Numbered from the stretch's first letter, positions 20,805-30,057 are shown. The stretch is DNA of 64,000 nucleotides from Neptunicella marina (GCF_014270035.1 NZ_JACNEP010000009.1:1-64000); one strand, 5' to 3'. The notes: generated by a model from the letters alone, not told the origin. Program-made: numbers and translations.

Positions 20805-20958
20805 AAATACTGCTATTAACGTTAAGAGTTTTCATTAAATCAAATCCGCCATTTTAAGTAAAAATTTAATTACATTTTGTCTTTAGCTTATTGGCGGCAA
20901 AATCACTACACTGCAAAATTCTAATAAAATTTTTGCGCCATATTTCAAGGAGTAAACA

Positions 20959-22293
20959 ATGCGAAACTGGATCTTTGCCTGTTTTGCGCTGGGTTTAGCA
21001 AGCTCAGCTAACGCCATGGTTAAAGCAGAAGATGTGCATACATTCGAGCTTAAAAACGGCATGCAGGTGTTTGTGTTGGAGGATCATTCCATTCCCAACG
21101 CCAACATGTACACATTTTGGAAGGTTGGTTCACGCAATGAAGCCCCGGGCATTACTGGCTTATCCCACTTTTTTGAGCACATGATGTTTAATGGTGCCAA
21201 AAAATATGGCCCCAAAATGTTTGACCGCACAATGGAAGCCGCTGGGGGTAGCAATAATGCTTATACCAGCGAAGATATCACGGCTTATCAGGACTGGTTT
21301 CCAGCCGATGCACTGGAACTAATGTTTGATTTAGAAGCGGATCGCATCGAGCATCTCGACATTGATGCAAAGATGGTAGAAAGCGAACGTGGTGTAGTTG
21401 CCTCTGAGCGCACAACCGGATTAGAAAATTCAAACTTCCGTGCAATCTGGGAAGAAGTCAAAGGCAGTGCTTTTCGCGCCCACCCCTACAGCTGGCCAGT
21501 AATAGGTCACGAATCAGATATTGCTAACTGGTCACTAAAAGATTTACAGCAGTACCACAAAACCTATTACGCACCCAATAATGCGGTGCTGGTTATCGTA
21601 GGCGATGTTGATACCAAACAAGTGGAAAAGCTGGCCAAACAATATTTTGAGCCGATTCCCGCGCAACCTGCGCCGCGCAAAATTCATACGGTAGAACCAC
21701 AGCAAAAAGGTGAACGCCGTGTTTACGTGCATAAAGCATCGGTATCCAGCCCTAACATTATGATGGGTTTCCATATTCCCGCCAGCCAACACCCAGACTA
21801 TTATCCGCTGAGTTTGCTGTCGGATATTTTGTCAGATGGCAAAAGTTCACGTTTCACCACAGCATTAATAGATGAACAGCAAATTGCGACCAGTGCCAGC
21901 AGCTTTGTGTGGGAATCTATCGACCCCAATTTATTTTATATATATGCAGTGGCAGCAAAAGATGTAGACGCTGCAACATTGGAAAAAGGCCTGATTGAGC
22001 AAATTAATTCAGTGATCAAAAACGGGGTCAGCGCCACCGAACTGCAAAAAGCCAAAAACAATCGTCTGGTTAATTTCTACCGAGACATGCAAACCATCAA
22101 TGGCAAAGCCAATAATATCGGTGCTTATCAGGTGTATTTTGGTGACTATAAAAAGCTGTTTAACGCCCCTGCGGCTTTCGAAAAAGTCACAGCGCAGGAT
22201 ATACAACGCGTTGCCAAACAATATTTACGCAAAGCGAATCGCACGGTCGGTATTTTAAATAATCAGGAAGATAGCCATGAAGACGATCTTTAA
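20959..22293 (+). CDS. M16 zinc metallopeptidase, catalytic subunit
   Basis: A 444-residue exported peptidase of the insulinase/processing-peptidase family. Signal peptide at residues 1-19 (LGLASSANA). The inverted zinc motif HFFEH is intact at H70-E73-H74, with the third ligand glutamate probably E150 (VVASER). The downstream gene overlaps it by 17 bases and encodes a family member without this motif, so the two likely form a heterodimer of one catalytic and one structural subunit in the periplasm, as in mitochondrial processing peptidase and known bacterial pairs. Confidence 0.93.
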   Translation: MRNWIFACFALGLASSANAMVKAEDVHTFELKNGMQVFVLEDHSIPNANMYTFWKVGSRNEAPGITGLSHFFEHMMFNGAKKYGPKMFDRTMEAAGGSNNAYTSEDITAYQDWFPADALELMFDLEADRIEHLDIDAKMVESERGVVASERTTGLENSNFRAIWEEVKGSAFRAHPYSWPVIGHESDIANWSLKDLQQYHKTYYAPNNAVLVIVGDVDTKQVEKLAKQYFEPIPAQPAPRKIHTVEPQQKGERRVYVHKASVSSPNIMMGFHIPASQHPDYYPLSLLSDILSDGKSSRFTTALIDEQQIATSASSFVWESIDPNLFYIYAVAAKDVDAATLEKGLIEQINSVIKNGVSATELQKAKNNRLVNFYRDMQTINGKANNIGAYQVYFGDYKKLFNAPAAFEKVTAQDIQRVAKQYLRKANRTVGILNNQEDSHEDDL

Positions 22294-23662
22294 ACCCTTG
22301 GTTGGCCTGTTATTGAGCAGTGTCGCGTTTTTTAGTTCAGCTGAGCAATTCCAGCTTCCTGAATACCAGAAAGTGACTTTAGATAACGGCTTAACCCTGT
22401 ATTTGATGGAACAACACGAAGTGCCATTAATTGAGGTTAAGGTACAACTCAAAGCGGGTGCGATAAACAATAATAAAGCCGGTTTAGCCAACCTAACTGC
22501 TGAAACGCTGATGTTGGGTACCCAACAAACACCAAAAAGTGAGTTGGATGCCCAACTGGATTTTATTGGCGCAAACATGAATAGCTCTGCTGGCCTGGAA
22601 TCATCAGCATTAAGTGCATCGTTTGTGAATAAGGATGCCGATAAAGTACTGGAATTATTAAAGCAAGTACTGACAGCACCCGCTTTTGATAATGAAGAGT
22701 TTGATAAATTCAAACAACGTTATTTGTCGCAACTTGATGAAAAACGTCAAAGCCCTAAAGCGGTAATTTACGATTATTTCAATCAACTACTTTATCGCAA
22801 TCATCCGTATGCCAGCATTCAGGATGGTGATAAGCACAGCATCGAAAGTATTAATCTTGCTGACGTTAAAAACTTCTATCAGCAATTTTATACACCGGAC
22901 AACGCTGCATTAATAGTGGTGGGTGATTTCGACAGTGACAAAATGCTGAGTAAATTAAAAATCCTGCTAAAAGACTGGCAAGGTAAAACCACCAAACCTC
23001 TCATGCTCACTGGCATAGATCCGGCACAACAAGCAAATGTACTTTTAGTTAATAAAGCAGATGCGATTGAAAGTACGTTTGTGATCGGTGGGCCGGGTAT
23101 AAAACGCAGCAACCCGGATTACGTGGAACTGACTGTGCTTAATACCATCTTAGGTGGTCGTTTCACCTCATGGTTAAACGATGCGTTACGCGTTAATGCG
23201 GGCTTAACTTATGGGGCACGTAGCTCTTTTAGTGCCAATAAATACGCTGGTAGTTTTTCGATTTATACCTTTACTAAAACGGCAACCACCGAACAAGCCA
23301 TCGACTTAGCACTAAGTACCTATCAAAAGCTGTGGGAGCCAGGCATTGATATACAAACGCTTGAATCAGCTAAAGCTTATGTAAAAGGTCAATTTCCGCC
23401 TAAATACGAAACCTCAGCAGAGCTGGCCGATTTACTGGGCAATATGTTTATCTATGATTTTGATCAGCAATTTATTAACCAGTTTAATCAAAGAGTGAGT
23501 AAGCTGGATGTAGAACGAGCCAATCAGCTGGTTAAGCGTTATTTCCCCAGAGACAATTTGCAATTTGTCGTGGTGGGTAAGGCAGCGGAAATTAAATCCA
23601 AGCTAGAGAAGTACGGAAAAGTGTATCAAACCGACATAGACAAAGCAGAGGTTAGCTTTTAA
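22277..23662 (+). CDS. M16 family peptidase-like protein, non-catalytic subunit
   Basis: A 461-residue exported M16-fold protein. Signal peptide at residues 1-22 (LVGLLLSSVAFFSSAEQ). Where the HxxEH zinc motif should be, the sequence reads LANLTAETLMLGT, so the zinc ligands are gone. The C-terminal half keeps the glycine-rich GGRFTSWLNDALRVNAGLTYGARS segment (near residue 293-315) typical of substrate-holding subunits. It overlaps the catalytic subunit gene by 17 bases and ends with a 4-base overlap with the convergent HTH regulator gene. Confidence 0.92.
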   Translation: MKTIFKPLVGLLLSSVAFFSSAEQFQLPEYQKVTLDNGLTLYLMEQHEVPLIEVKVQLKAGAINNNKAGLANLTAETLMLGTQQTPKSELDAQLDFIGANMNSSAGLESSALSASFVNKDADKVLELLKQVLTAPAFDNEEFDKFKQRYLSQLDEKRQSPKAVIYDYFNQLLYRNHPYASIQDGDKHSIESINLADVKNFYQQFYTPDNAALIVVGDFDSDKMLSKLKILLKDWQGKTTKPLMLTGIDPAQQANVLLVNKADAIESTFVIGGPGIKRSNPDYVELTVLNTILGGRFTSWLNDALRVNAGLTYGARSSFSANKYAGSFSIYTFTKTATTEQAIDLALSTYQKLWEPGIDIQTLESAKAYVKGQFPPKYETSAELADLLGNMFIYDFDQQFINQFNQRVSKLDVERANQLVKRYFPRDNLQFVVVGKAAEIKSKLEKYGKVYQTDIDKAEVSF

Positions 23663-24291
23663 AGGCTACCCTTAGCTTTGATACGATAAACACAGCGCCG
23701 GGCACCTTCTAACAGATGTTCGGCGCGTTTTACGTCAGCGTCTTTATCAAAACAACGCTGAAATAACTGCAATTCTGAACGACACAATTCCTGGCATTCA
23801 GTTGCTGCCGCACATATTGGACAGTGATTTTCAATCAGTAAAAATTCATGGTCATTTACAGTTTGCATTTCCGCCATATAACCTTCATCACAACGCAACG
23901 ACACCAGAGCTGACACCTTTTGTTTTAGCTCACTATGTTTGTTGAGTTGTTCGTTATAAGACTGACTATGTTGGTATTCACGCTGAGCAATCAGCTGGTC
24001 TAGTCCCTGTTGGCCAAATACCATTTTTATCGAATTAAGCAAATTAAGCGTTAATTGTTCATGACGATCGGGAAAGCGTTTCAGTGCCAGTGATGTTAAT
24101 TGCCAGTATTGAGTAGGCCGCCCTCTTTTTTCTGCCAGACTGTACGGATTCACCAGTTTTTCTTTTTGCAATTGCAATAAGTGCTGACGTGCGCCCATTG
24201 GCGTCATATCCAACATAGTGGCTAACGCCTTGCTGGTTTGTACCCCTTTAGTTTTAAGCAGATAAAGAATTTTATCCCCACTCGCACTCAT
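23659..24291 (-). CDS. Cysteine-rich winged-helix transcriptional regulator (SufR-like)
   Basis: A 210-residue regulator with an N-terminal winged helix (residues about 5-60, with RGRPTQYWQLT as the wing) and a C-terminal cysteine cluster: C157, C160, C166, C170, C180 and C200 in the context NHCPICAAATECQELC and RRCVYRI. This layout resembles the iron-sulfur sensing SufR/ArsR-like family, but the spacing of the third cysteine differs from the classic pattern. Binding of an Fe-S cluster or metal is inferred. No target is obvious: neighbours are a convergent M16 pair and, upstream on the same strand, elbB 13 bases away, with which it may be co-transcribed. Confidence 0.75.
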   Translation of the reverse strand: MSASGDKILYLLKTKGVQTSKALATMLDMTPMGARQHLLQLQKEKLVNPYSLAEKRGRPTQYWQLTSLALKRFPDRHEQLTLNLLNSIKMVFGQQGLDQLIAQREYQHSQSYNEQLNKHSELKQKVSALVSLRCDEGYMAEMQTVNDHEFLLIENHCPICAAATECQELCRSELQLFQRCFDKDADVKRAEHLLEGARRCVYRIKAKGSL

Positions 24292-24304
24292 AACTCGATT
24301 TACC

Positions 24305-24958
24305 CTAAGCCAGAGCTAAAACAGTTAATACCCATTTCTGGATGCCTTTGTAGGCTTCATCTATGGAGGTTGCCAACATATAAGCGGGAGTAGAAACAAC
24401 CCGGTTGTCGTTATCCAGCACGACATCATCCACTTCACAGCTAACATGATCAGCCCCCATCATGCGGATTGCGGCAGCGGTATCCTGGTCGGTACCAATT
24501 GTCATGCGCACACCTTTACCATATACCAAAGGCATCATGGCTGGGGCTATACAGGCATAACCTGCAGCTTTTTTTACATCTGCAAAGGCTTTGGCGACTT
24601 TGAGCACATCCGGGTTTACCTTAGTGTCGGTTCCGCTAATCGCAAAATCACACAAGTTTTTAGCAGCACCGAAACCACCTGGGATCAGCAATGCATCAAA
24701 CTCTGTAGGATCAAGAAGGGTAATATCTTCAATATCTCCACGCGTAATTCTTGCAGATTCAGTAAGTACGTTTCGTGTCTGGTTTTCTTCCACCCGCCCA
24801 TTTATATGATTTACCACATGATACTGCTCAATATCAGGAGCGAAACAACGATAGTCAGCACCCGCTAACTTTATAGATAGCAATGTGAGAACGGCTTCAT
24901 GGATCTCACTTCCATCATAAACTCCACAGCCACTTAAAATTACTGCAACTTTTTTCAT
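24305..24958 (-). CDS. elbB: Isoprenoid biosynthesis protein ElbB (DJ-1/PfpI superfamily glyoxalase-like)
   Basis: A 217-residue protein of the DJ-1/PfpI fold, closely resembling ElbB: KKVAVILSGCGVYDGSEIHEA at the N-terminus, LLIPGGFGAAKNLCDFA near residue 90-105, and the nucleophile-elbow cysteine GYACIAPAMM near 134-143. E. coli ElbB has weak glyoxalase activity and was linked genetically to isoprenoid production. The ATG at 24958 is chosen over the codon at 24970 because GGAG stands 6 bases ahead and the family begins MKK. It is upstream of the SufR-like regulator and diverges from polA. Confidence 0.92.
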   Translation of the reverse strand: MKKVAVILSGCGVYDGSEIHEAVLTLLSIKLAGADYRCFAPDIEQYHVVNHINGRVEENQTRNVLTESARITRGDIEDITLLDPTEFDALLIPGGFGAAKNLCDFAISGTDTKVNPDVLKVAKAFADVKKAAGYACIAPAMMPLVYGKGVRMTIGTDQDTAAAIRMMGADHVSCEVDDVVLDNDNRVVSTPAYMLATSIDEAYKGIQKWVLTVLALA

Positions 24959-24970
24959 TTCGCTCTCCAT

Positions 24971-25348
24971 CTCAGTGTTTATATGGCTTATGCTTTTTTT
25001 GCCGGTTATTTAGTCGTTTTTGTGTCAAAAAACTTTAATCGCAACGCTTTTCATCAATCGGGGTTATGGTAGAGTAGCTAACCTGCTACGCCAAACTGTA
25101 TTTTTTGTCAGTAGCATTATCCACAGGGATTGAATAAAAATAAAACAGGGTCTTCGAGCATAGTTTCACCCCGATAGTCCTTTATTTATATAGCCTCCAG
25201 TGCTTTTCTGGTTTTTCAGAAAGGTAGTCTTATTGTATTTATAAAATTTTTCTCAACAGAGTTATCCACAGGCTTGTGTGTGGCTGTGTATGGTGACAAA
25301 TGCTGATCTATGGCATCCTTACCACCAAACTTATCAACCGCAAAAATT
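24971..25348. promoter_or_regulatory. elbB-polA intergenic control region with two perfect DnaA boxes
   Basis: TTATCCACA, the exact DnaA box consensus, occurs at 25117-25125 and again at 25262-25270, the latter about 80 bases before the polA start. Between them lies an 8-base-pair hairpin (25203-25224) with no T run after it. No convincing sigma-70 promoter was picked out. Binding of DnaA to control polA is an inference. Confidence 0.6.
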
Positions 25349-28108
25349 ATGAGCAAAGTAGCCGATAATCCTTTTATTTTGGTGGACGGATCATCCTATC
25401 TGTTCCGGGCATTTCATGCCATCAACCCAAACAGCATGCAAAATCCGCAAGGGCAGCCCACCAACGCCATTTATGGTGTGGTGAATATGCTTAAGAGTTT
25501 GATTAAACAATATAATCCAACTCATATTGCGGTGGTATTTGACGCCAAAGGCAAAACCTTTCGCGACGACATTTATCCGGAATACAAAGCACAGCGCCCT
25601 CCGATGCCGGACGATTTACGCTGCCAAATAGAGCCTTTACACAACATTATTAAAGCCATGGGTTTACCCCTGATTGTGGAATCAGGTGTTGAAGCCGACG
25701 ACGTGATAGGCACTCTGGCACGACAAGCTAGCGAAGCCGGGATTCATACCCTGATCAGTACTGGCGATAAAGATATGGCGCAATTGGTAAACGAGCATGT
25801 CACGCTCATTAATACCATGACCAATACCATTATGGACAACGAAGGTGTTGTGGAAAAGTTTGGTGTTGGCCCGGAATTGATCATCGACTTCCTGGCTCTT
25901 AAAGGCGACAAAGTGGATAACATTCCGGGAGTACCGGGCGTCGGCGACAAGAGTGCGTTAGGCATGTTACAAGGCATTGGCGGGATTGATGACATTTATC
26001 AAAACCTCGACAAAATTGCGGCATTAGATTTTCGCGGTGCCAAAACCATGGCGGCTAAAATGGCGGACAACGAAGAACAAGCGCGTTTGTCTTATTTGCT
26101 TGCAACCATTAAAACCGATGTGGAAATGGATGTTGCACCGCAAACCCTGTCCCCTGCTCCTGCCGATTATGATTTGTTGCTTAGTTTGTATGAAGAGCAA
26201 AACTTTAAACGCTGGACAGCCGAGGCCCGCGCTGCAATGGGTGCTGCGGCAGAAACATCTGACCCGGATACATCAGCCACGGTTGAATCTGATATTGAGG
26301 TTAACTACAGCACAATTCTGACTGAAACTCAGCTGGATGAATGGATTGAAAAACTCAGCAAGGCTGATTTGTTTGCCTTTGATACCGAAACCACCAGTAT
26401 TAATTATATGGATGCGGAACTGGTTGGTTTTTCTTTCTCGGTTACAGCTGGAGAAGCGGCATATTTACCGGTTGCACATGACTATCCGGGCGCCCCTGAC
26501 CAGTTAAGTCTCGAGCTGGTGCTACAAAAGCTCAAACCCATACTGGAAAACCCTGAACAATTAAAAGTTGGCCAACACATTAAATACGATATGAATGTTC
26601 TGGCTAATTACGACATTAAGTTACAGGGCATTGCGTTTGATACCATGCTCGAATCCTATGTATTTAACAGCACAGCCGGCAGACATGATATGGACAGTCT
26701 GGCAGATCGCTATTTAGGCGTGCAGACGGTTCATTTTGAGGATATTGCAGGTAAAGGTGCCAAACAATTAACCTTTAATCAGATCGATCTGGAGCAAGCT
26801 GGCCACTATGCCGCAGAAGACGCCGACATTACCCTAAGGTTACACCAGCATCTATGGCCACAGATTGAGACCATCGCAGGTTTAAAACAAACACTGCAGG
26901 ATGTGGAAGTTCCGCTGGTGCCCGTACTGGCAGACATGGAACAAACTGGCGTTTTAATCGACAGCCAAAAACTGCTTGAGCAAAGTCAATTTTTAGCCAC
27001 CCGTATTATGCAGCTGGAAAAGGAAGTGCATGAACTGGCCGGTGAAGCCTTCAACCTGAATTCAACCAAGCAGCTACAACAAATTCTGTTTGAAAAATTG
27101 TCGTTACCGGTTATTAAAAAAACGCCCAAAGGTGTGCCATCGACCGCTGAAGAAGTGCTGCAGCAATTGGCCGAAGAATACGAGTTACCTAAAAAGTTAC
27201 TTGAGTACCGAGGTTTAACCAAGCTTAAATCAACTTATACCGACAAGTTGCCTAAGATGATCCATCATCGTACCGGCCGTGTACACACCTCTTATCATCA
27301 GGCTATCGCAGCAACCGGACGACTCTCATCTACCGACCCAAACCTGCAGAACATTCCAATCAGAACCGAAGAAGGCAGAAAAGTCCGTCAGGCCTTTATT
27401 GCTGAAAAAGGCTATAAAATTGTTGCTGCCGATTATTCTCAGATTGAGTTGCGCATTATGGCGCATTTGTCTGCAGATAAAGGCTTGCTCGATGCATTTG
27501 CTCATGGCAAAGATATTCACAAGTCCACTGCCGCCGAGGTATTTGGTGTTTCATTAGATGAGGTCACCAGCGATCAGCGTCGCAGTGCTAAAGCGATTAA
27601 CTTTGGTTTGATTTATGGCATGTCGGCATTTGGTTTAGCCAAACAATTACATATCCCGCGTAATGAAGCGCAAAAATATATGGATTTGTATTTTGAACGC
27701 TACCCGGGCGTTTTAACCTATATGGATACCACCCGCGAATTCGCTAAAGAATATGGTTTTGTTGAAACCGTATTTGGCCGTCGTTTATATTTATCGGAAA
27801 TCAATTCACGTAATGGAGCTGCACGTAAAGGAGCGGAACGTGCAGCGATTAACGCGCCAATGCAAGGCACCGCCTCTGACATCATTAAAAAGGCAATGTT
27901 AAAAGTAGCCGAATGGATTAAAGGTCTGCCACAAGGCGAAGTACGCATGATAATGCAGGTGCACGATGAATTGGTTTTTGAAATAAAAGAACAGTTTATC
28001 GATCAGCATTCCAAAACGATAGCATCGATAATGCAGGATGCAGTAACGCTTTCAGTGCCTTTATTAGTGGAGGCTGGACAAGGTTCAAACTGGGAAGAAG
28101 CGCACTAA
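25349..28108 (+). CDS. polA: DNA polymerase I
   Basis: Repairs DNA and removes Okazaki primers. The 919-residue protein has all three domains: a 5'-3' nuclease (about 1-290; [39 protein letters not shown]), a 3'-5' proofreading exonuclease with intact FAFDTETTS near residue 345, and the polymerase with [32 protein letters not shown] and QVHDELVFE. It is close to E. coli PolA throughout. ATG 25349 ([16 protein letters not shown]) is preferred to the in-frame ATG at 25310 because it matches the family N-terminus; neither has a strong ribosome site. Spot 42 RNA follows downstream, as in E. coli. Confidence 0.97.
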   Translation: MSKVADNPFILVDGSSYLFRAFHAINPNSMQNPQGQPTNAIYGVVNMLKSLIKQYNPTHIAVVFDAKGKTFRDDIYPEYKAQRPPMPDDLRCQIEPLHNIIKAMGLPLIVESGVEADDVIGTLARQASEAGIHTLISTGDKDMAQLVNEHVTLINTMTNTIMDNEGVVEKFGVGPELIIDFLALKGDKVDNIPGVPGVGDKSALGMLQGIGGIDDIYQNLDKIAALDFRGAKTMAAKMADNEEQARLSYLLATIKTDVEMDVAPQTLSPAPADYDLLLSLYEEQNFKRWTAEARAAMGAAAETSDPDTSATVESDIEVNYSTILTETQLDEWIEKLSKADLFAFDTETTSINYMDAELVGFSFSVTAGEAAYLPVAHDYPGAPDQLSLELVLQKLKPILENPEQLKVGQHIKYDMNVLANYDIKLQGIAFDTMLESYVFNSTAGRHDMDSLADRYLGVQTVHFEDIAGKGAKQLTFNQIDLEQAGHYAAEDADITLRLHQHLWPQIETIAGLKQTLQDVEVPLVPVLADMEQTGVLIDSQKLLEQSQFLATRIMQLEKEVHELAGEAFNLNSTKQLQQILFEKLSLPVIKKTPKGVPSTAEEVLQQLAEEYELPKKLLEYRGLTKLKSTYTDKLPKMIHHRTGRVHTSYHQAIAATGRLSSTDPNLQNIPIRTEEGRKVRQAFIAEKGYKIVAADYSQIELRIMAHLSADKGLLDAFAHGKDIHKSTAAEVFGVSLDEVTSDQRRSAKAINFGLIYGMSAFGLAKQLHIPRNEAQKYMDLYFERYPGVLTYMDTTREFAKEYGFVETVFGRRLYLSEINSRNGAARKGAERAAINAPMQGTASDIIKKAMLKVAEWIKGLPQGEVRMIMQVHDELVFEIKEQFIDQHSKTIASIMQDAVTLSVPLLVEAGQGSNWEEAH

Positions 28109-28167
28109 GCGTCGATTAATAAATATGGTTTTATAGCAATTTTTTGTAGTTTTATTACTAAAAAATA

Positions 28168-28195
28168 TTGCAATGCCAGTCAATTTGATTATTAT
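28168..28195 (+). promoter_or_regulatory. Promoter of Spot 42 RNA
   Basis: TTGCAA (28168-28173) and TATTAT (28190-28195) with a 16-base spacer place the transcription start at about 28203, exactly where similarity to E. coli Spot 42 begins. A CRP site such as represses E. coli spf was not recognised. Confidence 0.7.
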
Positions 28196-28202
28196 TCGTT
28201 CC

Positions 28203-28273
28203 GTAGGGTACAGAGGGACGATTTAATATCAGACCTTTGCTTAGGCCTCGGTTTAATGCCGGGGCTTTTTTTT
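28203..28273 (+). ncRNA. spf: Spot 42 small regulatory RNA
   Basis: The RNA begins GTAGGGTACAGAGG, identical to the 5' end of E. coli Spot 42, and keeps the internal TCAGACCTTT segment. It ends in a terminator with stem GCCTCGG (28245-28251) / CCGGGGC (28259-28265) and eight T residues. The gene lies between polA and engB, the same place as spf in E. coli. Spot 42 is an Hfq-dependent antisense RNA that, in enterics and vibrios, represses genes for secondary carbon-source use. At about 70 bases it is shorter than the 109-base E. coli RNA because the 3' half before the terminator is reduced. Confidence 0.88.
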
Positions 28274-28482
28274 GCCTGCAATTTACCGCCTTAGTGTCGC
28301 CGTCCTTATCTAATTTAGCAATTCGTAATTTTATTACACAATTAGTCAGCCGCACCTAAACAAGAGCAGCATTTTAATAGCCTGAAAAATAATTTTAATT
28401 TTTTGAGAATTTATTTGAACTTTATGGAAACGGGAGGCTCTTAACTTACGAATGCACTGTACATTTATTGTTGTCTCCCTTC

Positions 28483-28507
28483 GCCCCGCTTTATGCGGGG
28501 CTTTCTT
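28483..28507 (+). terminator. Plus-strand terminator without an assigned transcript
   Basis: GCCCCGC - TTTAT - GCGGGGC is followed by TTTCTTTT on the plus strand; on the minus strand the stem is followed by GAAGGG, so it does not work as an intrinsic terminator for engB. It overlaps the engB stop codon. Spot 42 already has its own terminator at 28245-28273, so this stem may end a separate short plus-strand RNA or serve as a backup terminator. Confidence 0.7.
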
Positions 28508-29143
28508 TTACTGGGGATTGTCAATGATGGTTTCAGGTTCGCTCTCAGCGATTAAACCAAACCAGTGATTTAAAATTCCTTCTACTTTAACCACACCATC
28601 ACGCTTTAATGACGAAAAGCACTCAACCGTCACATCTCCACAAAATGCTAATGCGGCTTCACGTGCCATCAAAAGTTGTGCTTTACGTTTACCGGATTTT
28701 AATTTGTCAGACTTAGTAAGCAATGCCAAAACAGGCAAATCGCTGTCCACCGCCCATTGAATAAGATCCTGGTCTAAATCTTTAAAAGGATGGCGAATAT
28801 CCATTAACACCACTAAACCTTTTAAACTATCACGCATTTGCAAATACTCACCCAATGACTTTTGCCATTTTTTCTTCATTTCCATTGGCACCTGGGCAAA
28901 TCCATAGCCTGGTAAATCTATTAACCGACGCGATTCATCCAGTTCAAATACATTTATTAATTGAGTACGGCCAGGTGTTTTACTGGTTCTGGCCAGGTTT
29001 TTCTGGCGAGTTAACGTATTCAATGCACTGGATTTTCCCGCATTAGAACGACCAGCAAAAGCGACTTCTACTCCCTCGTCGGGACCTAAATGGCGAATGT
29101 CCGGCGCACTGAGTAGAAACTTAGCCTTAGAGTAAAAAGACAT
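28508..29143 (-). CDS. engB: Ribosome biogenesis GTPase EngB (YihA/YsxC)
   Basis: A 211-residue essential-type GTPase acting in large ribosomal subunit assembly. GTPase motifs are complete: G1 GRSNAGKSS near residue 31-39, G2 TPGRTQ near 57-62, G3 DLPGYGFA near 76, G4 TKSDKL near 143. The ATG at 29143 is favoured over the GTG at 29149 because AGAG lies about 8 bases ahead of it. The gene is read toward Spot 42. It is a conserved neighbour of polA in gammaproteobacteria. Confidence 0.96.
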   Translation of the reverse strand: MSFYSKAKFLLSAPDIRHLGPDEGVEVAFAGRSNAGKSSALNTLTRQKNLARTSKTPGRTQLINVFELDESRRLIDLPGYGFAQVPMEMKKKWQKSLGEYLQMRDSLKGLVVLMDIRHPFKDLDQDLIQWAVDSDLPVLALLTKSDKLKSGKRKAQLLMAREAALAFCGDVTVECFSSLKRDGVVKVEGILNHWFGLIAESEPETIIDNPQ

Positions 29144-29235
29144 TTTCACTTCTCTTAGATAAAATTTGCCGTCACTATAGCATTTTTACGTGTGAGATAA
29201 CCGTAACACGCTGCTTTTATGGACTAATTTAACGA

Positions 29236-29244
29236 TTATCCACA
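29236..29244 (+). promoter_or_regulatory. Perfect DnaA box between engB and cytochrome c4
   Basis: TTATCCACA matches the DnaA box consensus exactly. It lies in the short divergent region 29144-29337. A single box may be chance; it is noted because similar boxes stand ahead of polA and dnaA. Confidence 0.5.
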
Positions 29245-29337
29245 CAAAACAGCGGGAATTTATTTTACTCAAAGCATAAATGTGTAAAATACGGCTATTC
29301 TTTTCGCGTGCCCAATAATCGTACAACGAGAATAAGT

Positions 29338-29961
29338 ATGAAAAAATTATGTCTTCTGGTTTGTTTGAGTTTAGGTTTTGTTACATCTGCCAACGCTGTA
29401 GGTGATGCAGAAGCTGGAAAAGCAAAAGCAGCTACCTGTGCTGCCTGCCATGGTGCTGACGGCAACAGTGTTGTTGATATGTACCCTAAACTGGCCGGCC
29501 AGCATGCTGAATACATCATTAAACAATTGCATGACTTTCGCGCAGCCTCTAAATCAGGTGGTGAGGAAGGACGTAACGATCCTGTTATGAATGGGATGGC
29601 AGCACCTTTATCTGATCAGGATATTGAAGATTTAGCCGCTTACTTCTCGGGACAAAAAGCCAAAGAAGGCACAACCCCGGAAAATGTTGTTGAACAAGGT
29701 AATAAATTGTTTCGCGGTGGTGATGCAGAAAAACGCCTTGCAGCTTGTGCGGCTTGCCATGGTCCACGTGGAAACGGTATGGGTCTGGCAGGTTTCCCCG
29801 ATATTAGCGGACAACATGCAACCTATATCAAAACACAGTTAGAGAAATTCCGTAGTGGTGCGCGTGCTAATGATCCCAATGGCATGATGCAGGATATAGC
29901 AAAACATTTATCAGATGAAGATATTGAAATACTGTCAAAATATGTTGGCGGTTTACACTAA
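29338..29961 (+). CDS. Dihaem cytochrome c4
   Basis: A periplasmic, often membrane-associated electron carrier to terminal oxidases. The 207 residues contain a signal peptide (LCLLVCLSLGFVTSANA) and two tandem c-type domains, each with one haem motif: CAACHGADG near residue 36 and CAACHGPRG near 139. The repeats are about 100 residues apart, the size expected for c4 of about 20 kDa. Methionine sixth ligands are likely in NGMAAPLSD and GMMQDIAKHLSD. ATG 29338 gives the clean signal peptide. The gene interrupts the polA-spf-engB-csrC-yihI order known from E. coli; polA-engB-c4 is the usual order in other gammaproteobacteria. Confidence 0.95.
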   Translation: MKKLCLLVCLSLGFVTSANAVGDAEAGKAKAATCAACHGADGNSVVDMYPKLAGQHAEYIIKQLHDFRAASKSGGEEGRNDPVMNGMAAPLSDQDIEDLAAYFSGQKAKEGTTPENVVEQGNKLFRGGDAEKRLAACAACHGPRGNGMGLAGFPDISGQHATYIKTQLEKFRSGARANDPNGMMQDIAKHLSDEDIEILSKYVGGLH

Positions 29962-30002
29962 AGCATTTGAAAAACGTAATAAAACCGGTATTTAAAATAC
30001 AT

Positions 30003-30052
30003 TTGTAACAAATTTGTAAATTAGTTGTAAATATTTTTCAATCGTGTAATCT
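30003..30052 (+). promoter_or_regulatory. Promoter region of the CsrB/C-type RNA with three phased TTGTAA repeats
   Basis: TTGTAA occurs at 30003-30008, 30014-30019 and 30025-30030, exactly 11 bases apart, so all lie on one face of the helix. The third copy can act as a -35 element for TAATCT at 30047-30052 (16-base spacer), giving a start near 30058. CsrB-type RNA genes are activated by UvrY/GacA, whose sites contain TGTAA-like half sites; binding here is inferred. Confidence 0.55.
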
Positions 30053-30057
30053 CTTGT

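Noticed and set aside
28158-28355. Minus-strand reading frame of 65 codons across Spot 42
   Set aside because: It runs antisense through the Spot 42 RNA and its promoter; composition is not protein-like.
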